A DNA stretch of 64,000 bases. It comes from 2-02-FULL-55-14 sp964473365. Lineage in GTDB: Bacteria; Bacteroidota; Ignavibacteria; UBA10030. The first letter of the stretch is position 1; the number at the start of each line of letters is the position of its first letter. Made by a program: the position numbers and the translations under genes. The notes beneath the pieces are model-generated. The model was not told the origin of the DNA, searched no databases, and saw nothing but the letters and a program-made list of their open reading frames with translations. The stretch is from positions 21,309 through 85,308 of the forward strand of contig CAYYOV010000013.1 in the NCBI GenBank assembly GCA_964473365.1, given 5' to 3'. This document shows, in pieces, positions 1 to 8,173 of this stretch.

Positions 1-2
1 CG

Positions 3-83
3 GGGGGGATGGTCACAGTCACCATCGGCACCGTTGCTCCAGGAGCTTCAGGTGTGGTGACCTTCAAAGTTCGAGTCAATTAA
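3..83 (+). CDS. C-terminal end of a DUF11-type repeat protein (partial)
   Basis: Only the last 26 codons and the TAA stop lie in the window. The translation ends APGASGVVTFKVRVN, the form of the last beta strands of a DUF11 (isopeptide-like, Ig-fold) repeat. The next two proteins end in the same way (FKVIVR and FRVTIN). It is therefore probably the first visible member of a run of secreted DUF11 proteins that continues to 8173. The gene starts left of the window, so its length and other domains are unknown. Confidence 0.7.
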   Translation, partial: GGMVTVTIGTVAPGASGVVTFKVRVN

Positions 84-100
84 CGGATCACGGAGGACCT

Positions 101-1237
101 ATGCGAACACTCACTGTGCTGCTCATCCTCGTCACCCTGTCGATCGTCGCCGTTTCACAGGAGGCGCTCGAACTCACCTATCCGGGCCATCGGATCCAGG
201 TCGTGGGCGGATTGAAGGGAACGCGAGACGCCGATCTGACGCCGTTCATTGCCGGATCCTTGGACAGACTGCCGAAAAAGCAGGAGAAGTCGAGATTTGG
301 CCTCCTCTTTCGGGAGTCGGCGGCCAAACGGTCCACTGCGATGGTGCTGGAGGTGAGCGACGTCGTCACCGGTAAGGTTGTACGGGAGATCGGCATCGAA
401 GAGTGGTTCGGCATCGGACCATTGACCTGGCAGCGGGTTCCGGAACGCACGGCTCTAACACCCGACAAGATCGTGTCGGTCTTTCGACCGGGGGCCACTG
501 GCGTCGTGGTGACCCGAACGATCGAAAAGGTGGCTGATGCGGCCTATCCCTCCGGAGCCATGATCACGATGACCCTCCAGGTCGAAACGCCCGTCGCTTC
601 GACGTTGCGGGCAAAGATCAAGACCAAGGCCGAAGGCACGGTGCTCCATGATGGTGCTGACCTCACCGTCGTCTCGGCGACAGACAGCGTTGCTCTGCAT
701 CCGGCCGTCGTGATGTCGTGGGGACGCGGTGCGACGATCAACGCCGGTCCAGCGGAAAAGGGGAGACTGCAAGAGGTCACGATCACCGGGGGAGAGGTCG
801 CAGTTCCTGCGAACGCATCCACCACCATTCTTACGGTGAAGGTCAGCTCGACCACCGTCCCGGTTGCCGACAGGGTCCCGCTGCAGGCGAAGGAACTCGC
901 GAACTACATGCGGGGTGAGGCAGCACGACCGCAACTGGTCCTCCTCCAAGGAGCCAGTTCAGTGACGGCGTTCCCTGGTGATACCGTCGCCTACAGTCTG
1001 TCTTACTACAATATCGGCACGGCTCCCGCAGCCGAAGTTCAGATCTCAAATCCCATCTCCGTGGGTACGCGCTACCTCGAAGGGAGCGCCACTGGGGACA
1101 ACTGCGAGATCATTCTGGAACGCGGTCCCGCCCAACCGCCTGCCCAAGGAAACGTCGTCAAGCTCACATGGAAATTCAACGGTGCCATCGCACCGGGTGA
1201 AGGTCGCGCGGCGTCCTTCAAAGTGATCGTGAGGTAA
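101..1237 (+). CDS. Secreted protein with C-terminal DUF11-like domain
   Basis: 378 residues, with a GGAGG ribosome-binding site 5 bases before the ATG. Residues 1-20 form a signal peptide ending in VAVSQ, so the product is exported, probably to the cell surface. Residues 21 to about 280 are beta-rich and I do not recognise them. From about 285 a DUF11-like module follows (AFPGDTVAYSLSYYNIG, then isolated strands ending FKVIVR at the stop). No type IX sorting domain or lipobox is seen, so how it is held on the surface is open. It lies 17 bases after the preceding partial DUF11 gene, which suggests one transcript. The role, probably structural or adhesive, is inferred only from the domain and the neighbours. 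Confidence 0.75.
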   Translation: MRTLTVLLILVTLSIVAVSQEALELTYPGHRIQVVGGLKGTRDADLTPFIAGSLDRLPKKQEKSRFGLLFRESAAKRSTAMVLEVSDVVTGKVVREIGIEEWFGIGPLTWQRVPERTALTPDKIVSVFRPGATGVVVTRTIEKVADAAYPSGAMITMTLQVETPVASTLRAKIKTKAEGTVLHDGADLTVVSATDSVALHPAVVMSWGRGATINAGPAEKGRLQEVTITGGEVAVPANASTTILTVKVSSTTVPVADRVPLQAKELANYMRGEAARPQLVLLQGASSVTAFPGDTVAYSLSYYNIGTAPAAEVQISNPISVGTRYLEGSATGDNCEIILERGPAQPPAQGNVVKLTWKFNGAIAPGEGRAASFKVIVR

Positions 1238-1314
1238 CCTATGGACTCATCATCAACAGGAGGGAGTGCCATGTCGCACGACCACACCACGTCCCGAAAG
1301 GGCATTCGAGTGTT

Positions 1315-1339
1315 CCGGAAGGTCTTCGACGCCTTCCGG
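1315..1339 (+). terminator. Stem-loop in the leader of the next DUF11 gene, terminator or attenuator-like
   Basis: A perfect 8-bp stem (CCGGAAGG at 1315-1322, CCTTCCGG at 1332-1339) with a 9-base loop is followed by a T-rich stretch at 1341-1352. It sits in the 165-base space between two DUF11 genes and could end part of the upstream transcript or set the ratio of the two products. The T-tract is interrupted, so strength is uncertain. Confidence 0.45.
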
Positions 1340-1402
1340 CTTTCGCTTTTCTATGCACGATCCACTCACACACCACCATCACACATCTCACAGGAGGAAC
1401 CC

Positions 1403-3136
1403 ATGCGGTTCTCAGTGAAATACGTGCTCGCGGTCCTGAGCGTGATGTTACTGCTCCCTGCAGTGACATTCGCCCAATGGACGCCGGCGGGGACGACCAT
1501 CACCAACACGGCGTACCTGGACTACAAGAGCGCGTCCGGGAGCCAATCCTTCACGCAGTTGAGCGCCCAGGCCAGCTTTGTGGTCCAGCAACGGGCGGCC
1601 GTCAACCTCGCTCTAGGCGCTGGTACGGCCACGACAGGTGAAGGCCAGTCGTACAATATCCCCCTCACCGTCACGAACCAGGGGAACGGTTCTGACAGCT
1701 TTACGCTGAGCTCCACGCAGCCTGCTGGATGGACCGTGGTATTCTATATCGATGCCAACGCCAACAGCTCCTATGACGCCGGTGAGGAACTGACGTCGAC
1801 GGCGAGTCTGGCGGCAGGTGGCAGCGTGGCCACGATCAATGCGTGGGTCTCAGTGCCAAACGATGCTCCGAGCTCGACGGGGAACAACGTCGCCATTACG
1901 GCCACGTCGAATTTCGATGAATCATCGCTCGGCGGCAGCGCGGTGGATGCGAACGTCTTCAGCACGCAAACACAGGTGGTCGAGGTCAAGACGGCCGACG
2001 TGACGGTGACCAAGTCGGTCTCTCCGGCGAACCCGTCGCCAGGTGCCACGGTGACCTACACCTTGACGTACCAGAACTCTGGTACAGCAGCCGCTACAGG
2101 GATCAGCATCACCGACGTCCTTGCTGCGGGCCTCACCTTTGGCTCGACGCAATCTGCCCCCGCTACAACTACCACGAACACGACAGGCCTCCCCACGGTT
2201 GTCTGGAACGTCCCCAATCTGGCGGCGGGAGACAATACCGCCTACACGATCACCTTCACGGCGACGGTCGGCGCAGCCCTCACGTCGGGAACGGTGATCG
2301 GCAATACCGCTACGATTGCATACACCGACAACCAGAACGCCACGTCGGAAAACTTCACGTCAACCCCGTCCACTGATGTGACCGTCACGGCAGAGTTGTG
2401 GACGCTCGTGGTCACACCGACGGCCGGAACGCCTGACAACACGGGCGACCAATCGGTCGACGTCGGCTCGCAAGCGGTCTACACGCTGACGTTGTCGAAC
2501 TCGGGCAATTCGGCGGCGGATCCCACCTTCACGATCACGCAGAACGCCCCGTCGGCCGGTTCGGCATTGACCTGGACCTACTATCGCGACGCGAATGCGA
2601 ACGGCACGTACGAGGCCGGCACAGACGTCACGACGATCGCATCGGGCGCCTCGGTTGGCAGCATCGCGGCCAGTGGCAGTGTCGTTATCTTCGCGGTCAG
2701 TAACGTCGATCTGACGCCGACGGACGGTTCGACGCACCTCGTCGACTACGCCTTCGCTTCGACGAACGCCTCGACGAGCGGCTCTTCGTCGACGACGATC
2801 AAGAAGCCGATCATGTCGATCACGAAAGCGGTCGCTTCGACCGAAGCTGACGGTACGATGCAACCGGGCGATGTGATGGAGTACACGATCACCGTCACGA
2901 ACACGGGATCGGGTGCGGCTTCCAACGTCGTCGTGACGGATGCGATCCCGACCAATACGACCTACGTCGCGAATTCGACGACGTTGAGCTCGGATGGCGG
3001 CGCAGCCGTGGCGCTCAACGATGGGACCGTCTATGCGGCCGGCCCGCCGGCACAGATCACGGTGAATCTCACCGTGCCTGGCAAGACGACCACCGATATC
3101 ACACGCGTTATCAAGTTCCGGGTGACCATCAACTAG
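1403..3136 (+). CDS. Secreted DUF11 multi-repeat surface protein
   Basis: 577 residues from the ATG at 1403. That start has AGGAGG 5 bases upstream and opens directly into a clear signal peptide (RFSVKYVLAVLSVMLLL up to TFAQ). The frame stays open to 1241, but that extension lacks a ribosome-binding site and would bury the signal peptide. The mature protein is a chain of Ig-like or DUF11 modules: about 50-135, 195-320, 330-450 and 470-577, with typical phrases such as VTYTLTYQNSGTAAATGISI. It is rich in Thr, Ser, Ala and Asn, poor in charge and has almost no Cys. The last strand ends at the stop, so no C-terminal sorting domain is present. It is probably a fibrous or layer-forming surface protein; no catalytic residues are seen. 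Confidence 0.8.
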   Translation: MRFSVKYVLAVLSVMLLLPAVTFAQWTPAGTTITNTAYLDYKSASGSQSFTQLSAQASFVVQQRAAVNLALGAGTATTGEGQSYNIPLTVTNQGNGSDSFTLSSTQPAGWTVVFYIDANANSSYDAGEELTSTASLAAGGSVATINAWVSVPNDAPSSTGNNVAITATSNFDESSLGGSAVDANVFSTQTQVVEVKTADVTVTKSVSPANPSPGATVTYTLTYQNSGTAAATGISITDVLAAGLTFGSTQSAPATTTTNTTGLPTVVWNVPNLAAGDNTAYTITFTATVGAALTSGTVIGNTATIAYTDNQNATSENFTSTPSTDVTVTAELWTLVVTPTAGTPDNTGDQSVDVGSQAVYTLTLSNSGNSAADPTFTITQNAPSAGSALTWTYYRDANANGTYEAGTDVTTIASGASVGSIAASGSVVIFAVSNVDLTPTDGSTHLVDYAFASTNASTSGSSSTTIKKPIMSITKAVASTEADGTMQPGDVMEYTITVTNTGSGAASNVVVTDAIPTNTTYVANSTTLSSDGGAAVALNDGTVYAAGPPAQITVNLTVPGKTTTDITRVIKFRVTIN

Positions 3137-3145
3137 GTTCATCCC

Positions 3146-3178
3146 GTCCGGGGTCGGGCTTGCTGCCCGGCTCCGGAC
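3146..3178 (+). promoter_or_regulatory. 14-bp intercistronic hairpin before the OmpA/DUF11 gene
   Basis: Bases 3146-3159 and 3165-3178 pair over 14 positions (two are G-U) around a 5-base loop, TTGCT. The hairpin ends 9 bases before the ATG at 3188 and is not followed by a T-tract, so it does not look like an ordinary intrinsic terminator. Its position suggests transcript processing, protection of the upstream message, or damping of translation of the downstream gene. Confidence 0.6.
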
Positions 3179-3187
3179 CCAGGCATC

Positions 3188-6100
3188 ATGCGCTCCATCG
3201 TCCGACATATCACCCTCGTGCTGGCCTCCGCGGCGCTGTCTCTGCTCGCGGGAGTGCAGGCGTATGCCCAAACGGCCGCCGGCACCCGTATCGGAAACGT
3301 CGCGGACGTTCGCTTTGGGTTCGCGAACGGCGACAGCCTGGTCCTGAGGAGTGATACAGCGGTCGTCTTCGTGCAGGACGATGTCCCGGCACCTGCGTCG
3401 TTGCAGATCACAAAATCGGCTTCTGCCATCAGCATCATACCTGGAGGCGCGTTCTCCTACACGATCGTCGTCCGCAATGGCGGCGCGACGAAGCTGACGT
3501 TGGTTTCCATTGTCGATACGATCGACGCAGCGGCGCTCCAGGTGCAGTCGGCGAGCCGTGGACAGGTCAGCGGAAATGTCTTCGCATGGACGATCGACAC
3601 GCTCGCGGCGGGTGCGGTAGATTCGGTGACCATCAGCGTCAGTATGTCACCGACGGCCATTGAAGGCGTCAGGGTCATGAACGTAGCCTCGGCCACTGCG
3701 CTTGAGACCGGTCCGGTCCCCGTGCAGGATTCCGTGTCGGTGGGTGTGGCGAACCGACCGTTTGTGCCGAATCCGCTGGGCTCGGTGACCAAGACGGGAC
3801 GCTCCCTGGCGTCGTCCCGCGATACTGTGGTCTACACGATCACCGCTGCAAACACCGGAAATGTCGCGCTCGCCAACGCGGCGGTCGTCGACTCGCTCGA
3901 CCACGTCATGCGGTTTGTGGCGGCAACGCCGCCACCAACGTCGGTCGACACTGCGGCGGGCGTATTGCTATGGGCCATCGGCGTGGTCGATACGCAGGAA
4001 ACTCGGACGATCACGGTCCTTGTCCGCTATGCCGATTCGCTCACGTCCGACCGGCGCGTGACGAACGTCGCCGGTTTCAAGGGTGACGAGATCGGGTGGG
4101 TCCGGGCCTCCGCGACGACGGACGTGACTGTTCCCATCATTGTCCCGGCGGAACCGCGACTCGGATTGGTGAAGCGGGTTTCGGCGTCGTCGATTCCGAC
4201 CGGAGGTCTTGCGACCTACACGTTGGTCGTCTCAAACTCGGGGAATGCGACGGCAACGAACGTCGCCGTCGTGGACACGCTGCCGACGGCCGTTCAAGCG
4301 GTCTCTGTCGGGTCCCCAGGAGCCCTGGGCGGAAGGATTGTGACGGCGAAGTTCGACTCTCTCGAGCCAGGGCAGAGCGACTCGCTGAGCATTGTCGTCC
4401 GGTTGATGGATGGCGTGACCGACGGAGAGATGGTTCGCAATACGGCTGTCGCGACCTCTGACCAGACAACAATCGTGTCCTCATCAGCCAGCTTTGCGAG
4501 CATCCGGACTTCGAACAGTTCTTGCAAGATCGTCGTAAGCGTGACGCCGTCGTTGGTGATCGGCAACGGGATCGCGGCCTCGGTCATCCGGGCATCGGTC
4601 TCTGATACGCTTGGCGTACCGAAAGCGGATGGAACGCCGGTCGTCTTCCGGACAAGCATCGGGTACTTCTCGAACGGGCGTGATTCGATCACCGTCGCGA
4701 CGATCAACGGCGTTGCGGTCGACTCGGTTCGGGCGGTCATTTCCAGCAGTTCGATCGTAACGGCGCAAGCCTCGATCTCCGTCAATGAAGCCCTGTGCTT
4801 CGCCAATCAAACGGTAGATATCGTGTTCTTCCCCGGAGCGATCGCGGGCCTGGTGAACAACGCCTGGACAGGGACGCCAGAGCAAAACGCGACCATCCGT
4901 GTGTATAACTCGGCTGGGGTTCTGGTTGCCGAAATCCGGCCGGCGGCTGACGGTTCCTATCTGGTTCCCGTTCCCCGGACCGACGACTACCAGGTTCAGA
5001 TCACGACAACTGACGTGTTTGGCCAGACGACGACGATCAGGTCGGATGTCACGGTGGTGGTCCCTGGCACAGGGGGGCGACCTCCAGTGCTCAATACCAT
5101 CGTCGTGTCAGGGCGGGTGTACTACTACGTGTCGAGGAAGCCGATCGCGGCCGCGGGTGTTCCCGTGTTTCTCACCATCAGCCCGGCCGGATCGGGCGCT
5201 GCGGTGAGCGACCGGACGTTCGCGGGACACTCGGTCGTCGACACGACGGTGACTGATTCGACCGGCTACTACCAGTTCCAGGGCCTTCCGCCGGGCGTCC
5301 GATACGAGGTCATGGTGGCAGATCCCTCGCTGACCGGAAGCATCTCGATCAATCCGTTGAGCCCCGGCGAGCTCATGAAAGACGTGAACATTCCCATCGT
5401 GCTGAATCCGGCGATCCATTTGACGAAGTCAGGCCCCGCTCGTGCGTTCACCAACGATACCGTTTCGTATACGATCGTCCTGCGAAATACGGGCAACTAC
5501 TCCGCAACCAATGTTGTGCTGCGGGATTCGCTCGATCGGGCCATGCGGTTCGTATCCGCAACGCCGGCGCCATTCGCGGTCGACAGCGCAAGCGGGATCG
5601 TCCGGTGGGCCGTCGGAACGCTCGATTCGTCGGCCGGCCCGCAGTCGGTTTACACGGCCATCGTCAGGGTCCGGTTCGCCGATACGCTACGGGCGGACCA
5701 TCGCGCTGTCAACGTCGCCGGGATGACCAGCGACCAAACCACGGACACGCTGGTGCAGGTCCAGACGAGCATCATCCGGTCCGTCCTGGGGATCACGAAG
5801 GCCGCTCGCCGCAAGATCGTCGAGGTCGGCGATCAAGCGATCTATACGGTGAGCGTCAGAAACACCAGTTCCGATCTGGTGCTCCGGTCGGTCACGCTCG
5901 AAGACCGCGCACCGCTGGGATTCGTGTATCTGCCAGGGACTTCGTTCCAGGATTCGACGCGGACCGCAGATCCGTCAGTGAGCCGCGTCCCCGGAGGCCA
6001 GATCCTTCGCTGGAACATCGCCGATTCATTGGCAGCGGGAGGAAGCGCCTCGATCTCGTATCGGATGGTCGTCGGAGCCGGGGCCGGTGAGGGTGACGGA

Positions 6101-8173
6101 ATCAACCGAGCGCAGGCATACGCATCGGAGCCGAATGGTGCCATTGTCGCATCGCCGATGGCGGAAGAACGTGTCGAGGTCCAGGCGGGCGTCTTCACCG
6201 ATCGGGGCGTCGTTGTCGGAAAAGTGTTCTACGACCCGAATCGGAATGCGTACCAGGATGAGGGAGAATCGGGCGTCAAAGGCATCGAACTCATGACTGA
6301 GGACGGCACGCGCATCGTTACCGGTGACGACGGCAAGTACTCGATCCCGGAGATCACCCCAGGAAGGCACGTGATCAAAGTGCGCCGTCACACGCTCCCG
6401 GCGATGGCGACGTTGCATGCTGGCTTCAACGACTTTGCATTCGATCCTGCATCGCGCTTCGTCGACGTGACCCCCGGAGGGATCGCCCGCGCAGACTTCT
6501 ATCTTGACGCACCGTTGCCGAATGATACGGTCGCGTTTGTCCAGCGCGTGGATCGGTTTGGCGTCGTGAAGGTCCAACGGTTCGTGTCACCAAAGAATGT
6601 GACGTTCATCGACGATGAACGGCCGGCGCTCATGAAGCTCACCGGTCTGAACTTCGAGGTTGGCAAGGCCGTCCTGCGTCCGGAAGCGTATCCTGTCATA
6701 CGACAGCTGGCCGACATCCTGCGCGAAAATCCCGACGAACGCGTCGTGATCATGGGACACACGGATGCGTCACCCATCCGGACGGCGGAGTTCCCGAACA
6801 ACCGTGTCCTTTCGATCGCGCGGGCCGAAGCGGTGAAGGTCGTCCTATCCAACGTCGAGGGGATCGACATTACACGGATCCAGACGCAGGGCTTCGGAGA
6901 GAGCGTCCCGGTGGCAACGAACGCCACGCGGGAAGGCAAGGCGCTGAACCGTCGCGTCGAGTTCTCGTTCGGTCCCGCCAAAGATCCATCGGCCGTTCGG
7001 CAAGATGCTGCGGTCATGGTCCGGATCCCTGTCTCCTATCGCGGCGGGCCGGCTCTGAATGCGATCGAGATCACCGATTCGCTTCCAGCGTTGATGACCT
7101 ACGTTGAAGGTTCTGGCCGGTTCAACGGGCGGCGTGTCAGAGCTGCACATGCAGACGGACATCTCATCTGGACGATCGATTCAGTGGGGAGCGAGCTTAG
7201 CGGTGACCTGGTCTACCAGGTGCGTCTGCCTCGGCCGGTCGCCGGTGTCGAGGTCCATCAGTCTTCCACGCTGGGTCTTCGTCTGATGGCGGCCGAAACA
7301 GTCACAGTGGCGGCGCATCTGCCGACGGAGAACCGTTCCGCTATCGCTGTCCGCGGCCGCGCAGTGAACTATCTTATGCCGTCTGTGCTCTTCGCTTCAG
7401 GGAAGGCCACTCTGCAACCGGGTGCGATCAGCGCACTGGAAGCTACGGCGGCGATGCTCAAGAACGACCGCAGCTTGACCGCCGTCATCGAAGGCCATAC
7501 GGACGCCGTTCCGATTCGGTCGAAGCAGTTCCCGTCCAATCTGGAGCTTTCGCACGCGCGAGCCACCACGATCGTCGACATTCTCGTCGGGTCGTTCGGG
7601 ATCGATCGCGGTCGGCTCGAAGCCGTTGGCTACGGTGAATTCCGTCCCGTGGAAACGAACGCCACGCCTGAAGGACGCCAGGCGAACCGACGCATCGAGA
7701 TGCGCCTGGTCCGGGACGAGTTCAGCACGAGCGTGTTGCCGGAGGGCGGAGTGGATTCCACGCGAACGCACGATTCCGAAGTTGCGCCGAACCCCAGTAG
7801 TGCTCCTTTGTCAGCTGAAACGCAGGTCTCTCCGGCGGATCGTCTGGTCATAACGCTCGAGACGGAGTGGAAGGGAACGGGGCGGAGGGCGTCGAACCTC
7901 CAGGTGGTCGATTCGCTCAGTTCGTGGATACGCATGGAGCGTGGAACGCTCGTGACGCAGGGTGTTGACACCGTGGTCTCGCTGCTTCCATTGCAGGTCA
8001 TGGTCAGTCCCATCGCCGATCGTTCGATGGTCAGCTTCGTCGTACGCGTCCTGAAAGCGGCGTCCGTTCAGGATATTCTGAGCCGGCACGTGGGGGTTGT
8101 AACGAAACGACCCGAGGTTCGCGAGGTCGTTTCACGGGGCCGGAGTGACGAGCGAGAGGTGAGCCCGAGATGA
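3188..8173 (+). CDS. Giant DUF11 protein with two OmpA-type peptidoglycan-binding domains
   Basis: 1661 residues. A signal peptide (1-28, ending QAYAQ) is followed by DUF11 modules at about 65-170, 195-310 and 320-430, an Ig-like stretch to about 545, a carboxypeptidase-regulatory-like module (about 550-720) and more DUF11 modules to about 980. A SdrD-B-like module follows (about 1005-1090, VFYDPNRNAYQDEGESGVKG). Two separate OmpA C-terminal domains lie at about 1150-1262 and 1395-1508, each with the G-H-T-D-A motif and an NRRVEF/NRRIEM end. OmpA domains bind peptidoglycan, so the protein probably ties a surface structure to the cell wall. The start codon overlaps nothing and its ribosome-binding site is weak. 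The stop overlaps the next start (ATGA at 8170), showing translational coupling to the barrel gene. Two OmpA domains in one chain separated by DUF11-like sequence is unusual. Confidence 0.85.
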   Translation: MRSIVRHITLVLASAALSLLAGVQAYAQTAAGTRIGNVADVRFGFANGDSLVLRSDTAVVFVQDDVPAPASLQITKSASAISIIPGGAFSYTIVVRNGGATKLTLVSIVDTIDAAALQVQSASRGQVSGNVFAWTIDTLAAGAVDSVTISVSMSPTAIEGVRVMNVASATALETGPVPVQDSVSVGVANRPFVPNPLGSVTKTGRSLASSRDTVVYTITAANTGNVALANAAVVDSLDHVMRFVAATPPPTSVDTAAGVLLWAIGVVDTQETRTITVLVRYADSLTSDRRVTNVAGFKGDEIGWVRASATTDVTVPIIVPAEPRLGLVKRVSASSIPTGGLATYTLVVSNSGNATATNVAVVDTLPTAVQAVSVGSPGALGGRIVTAKFDSLEPGQSDSLSIVVRLMDGVTDGEMVRNTAVATSDQTTIVSSSASFASIRTSNSSCKIVVSVTPSLVIGNGIAASVIRASVSDTLGVPKADGTPVVFRTSIGYFSNGRDSITVATINGVAVDSVRAVISSSSIVTAQASISVNEALCFANQTVDIVFFPGAIAGLVNNAWTGTPEQNATIRVYNSAGVLVAEIRPAADGSYLVPVPRTDDYQVQITTTDVFGQTTTIRSDVTVVVPGTGGRPPVLNTIVVSGRVYYYVSRKPIAAAGVPVFLTISPAGSGAAVSDRTFAGHSVVDTTVTDSTGYYQFQGLPPGVRYEVMVADPSLTGSISINPLSPGELMKDVNIPIVLNPAIHLTKSGPARAFTNDTVSYTIVLRNTGNYSATNVVLRDSLDRAMRFVSATPAPFAVDSASGIVRWAVGTLDSSAGPQSVYTAIVRVRFADTLRADHRAVNVAGMTSDQTTDTLVQVQTSIIRSVLGITKAARRKIVEVGDQAIYTVSVRNTSSDLVLRSVTLEDRAPLGFVYLPGTSFQDSTRTADPSVSRVPGGQILRWNIADSLAAGGSASISYRMVVGAGAGEGDGINRAQAYASEPNGAIVASPMAEERVEVQAGVFTDRGVVVGKVFYDPNRNAYQDEGESGVKGIELMTEDGTRIVTGDDGKYSIPEITPGRHVIKVRRHTLPAMATLHAGFNDFAFDPASRFVDVTPGGIARADFYLDAPLPNDTVAFVQRVDRFGVVKVQRFVSPKNVTFIDDERPALMKLTGLNFEVGKAVLRPEAYPVIRQLADILRENPDERVVIMGHTDASPIRTAEFPNNRVLSIARAEAVKVVLSNVEGIDITRIQTQGFGESVPVATNATREGKALNRRVEFSFGPAKDPSAVRQDAAVMVRIPVSYRGGPALNAIEITDSLPALMTYVEGSGRFNGRRVRAAHADGHLIWTIDSVGSELSGDLVYQVRLPRPVAGVEVHQSSTLGLRLMAAETVTVAAHLPTENRSAIAVRGRAVNYLMPSVLFASGKATLQPGAISALEATAAMLKNDRSLTAVIEGHTDAVPIRSKQFPSNLELSHARATTIVDILVGSFGIDRGRLEAVGYGEFRPVETNATPEGRQANRRIEMRLVRDEFSTSVLPEGGVDSTRTHDSEVAPNPSSAPLSAETQVSPADRLVITLETEWKGTGRRASNLQVVDSLSSWIRMERGTLVTQGVDTVVSLLPLQVMVSPIADRSMVSFVVRVLKAASVQDILSRHVGVVTKRPEVREVVSRGRSDEREVSPR

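Noticed and set aside
1241..1402. N-terminal extension of the 577-residue DUF11 protein
   Set aside because: The extension would precede a complete signal peptide and has no start signal; it also contains the leader hairpin.
2360..3271. Open frame of 303 codons on the minus strand
   Set aside because: Antisense to two DUF11 genes; Arg/Asp/His-rich translation typical of a shadow frame in GC-rich DNA.
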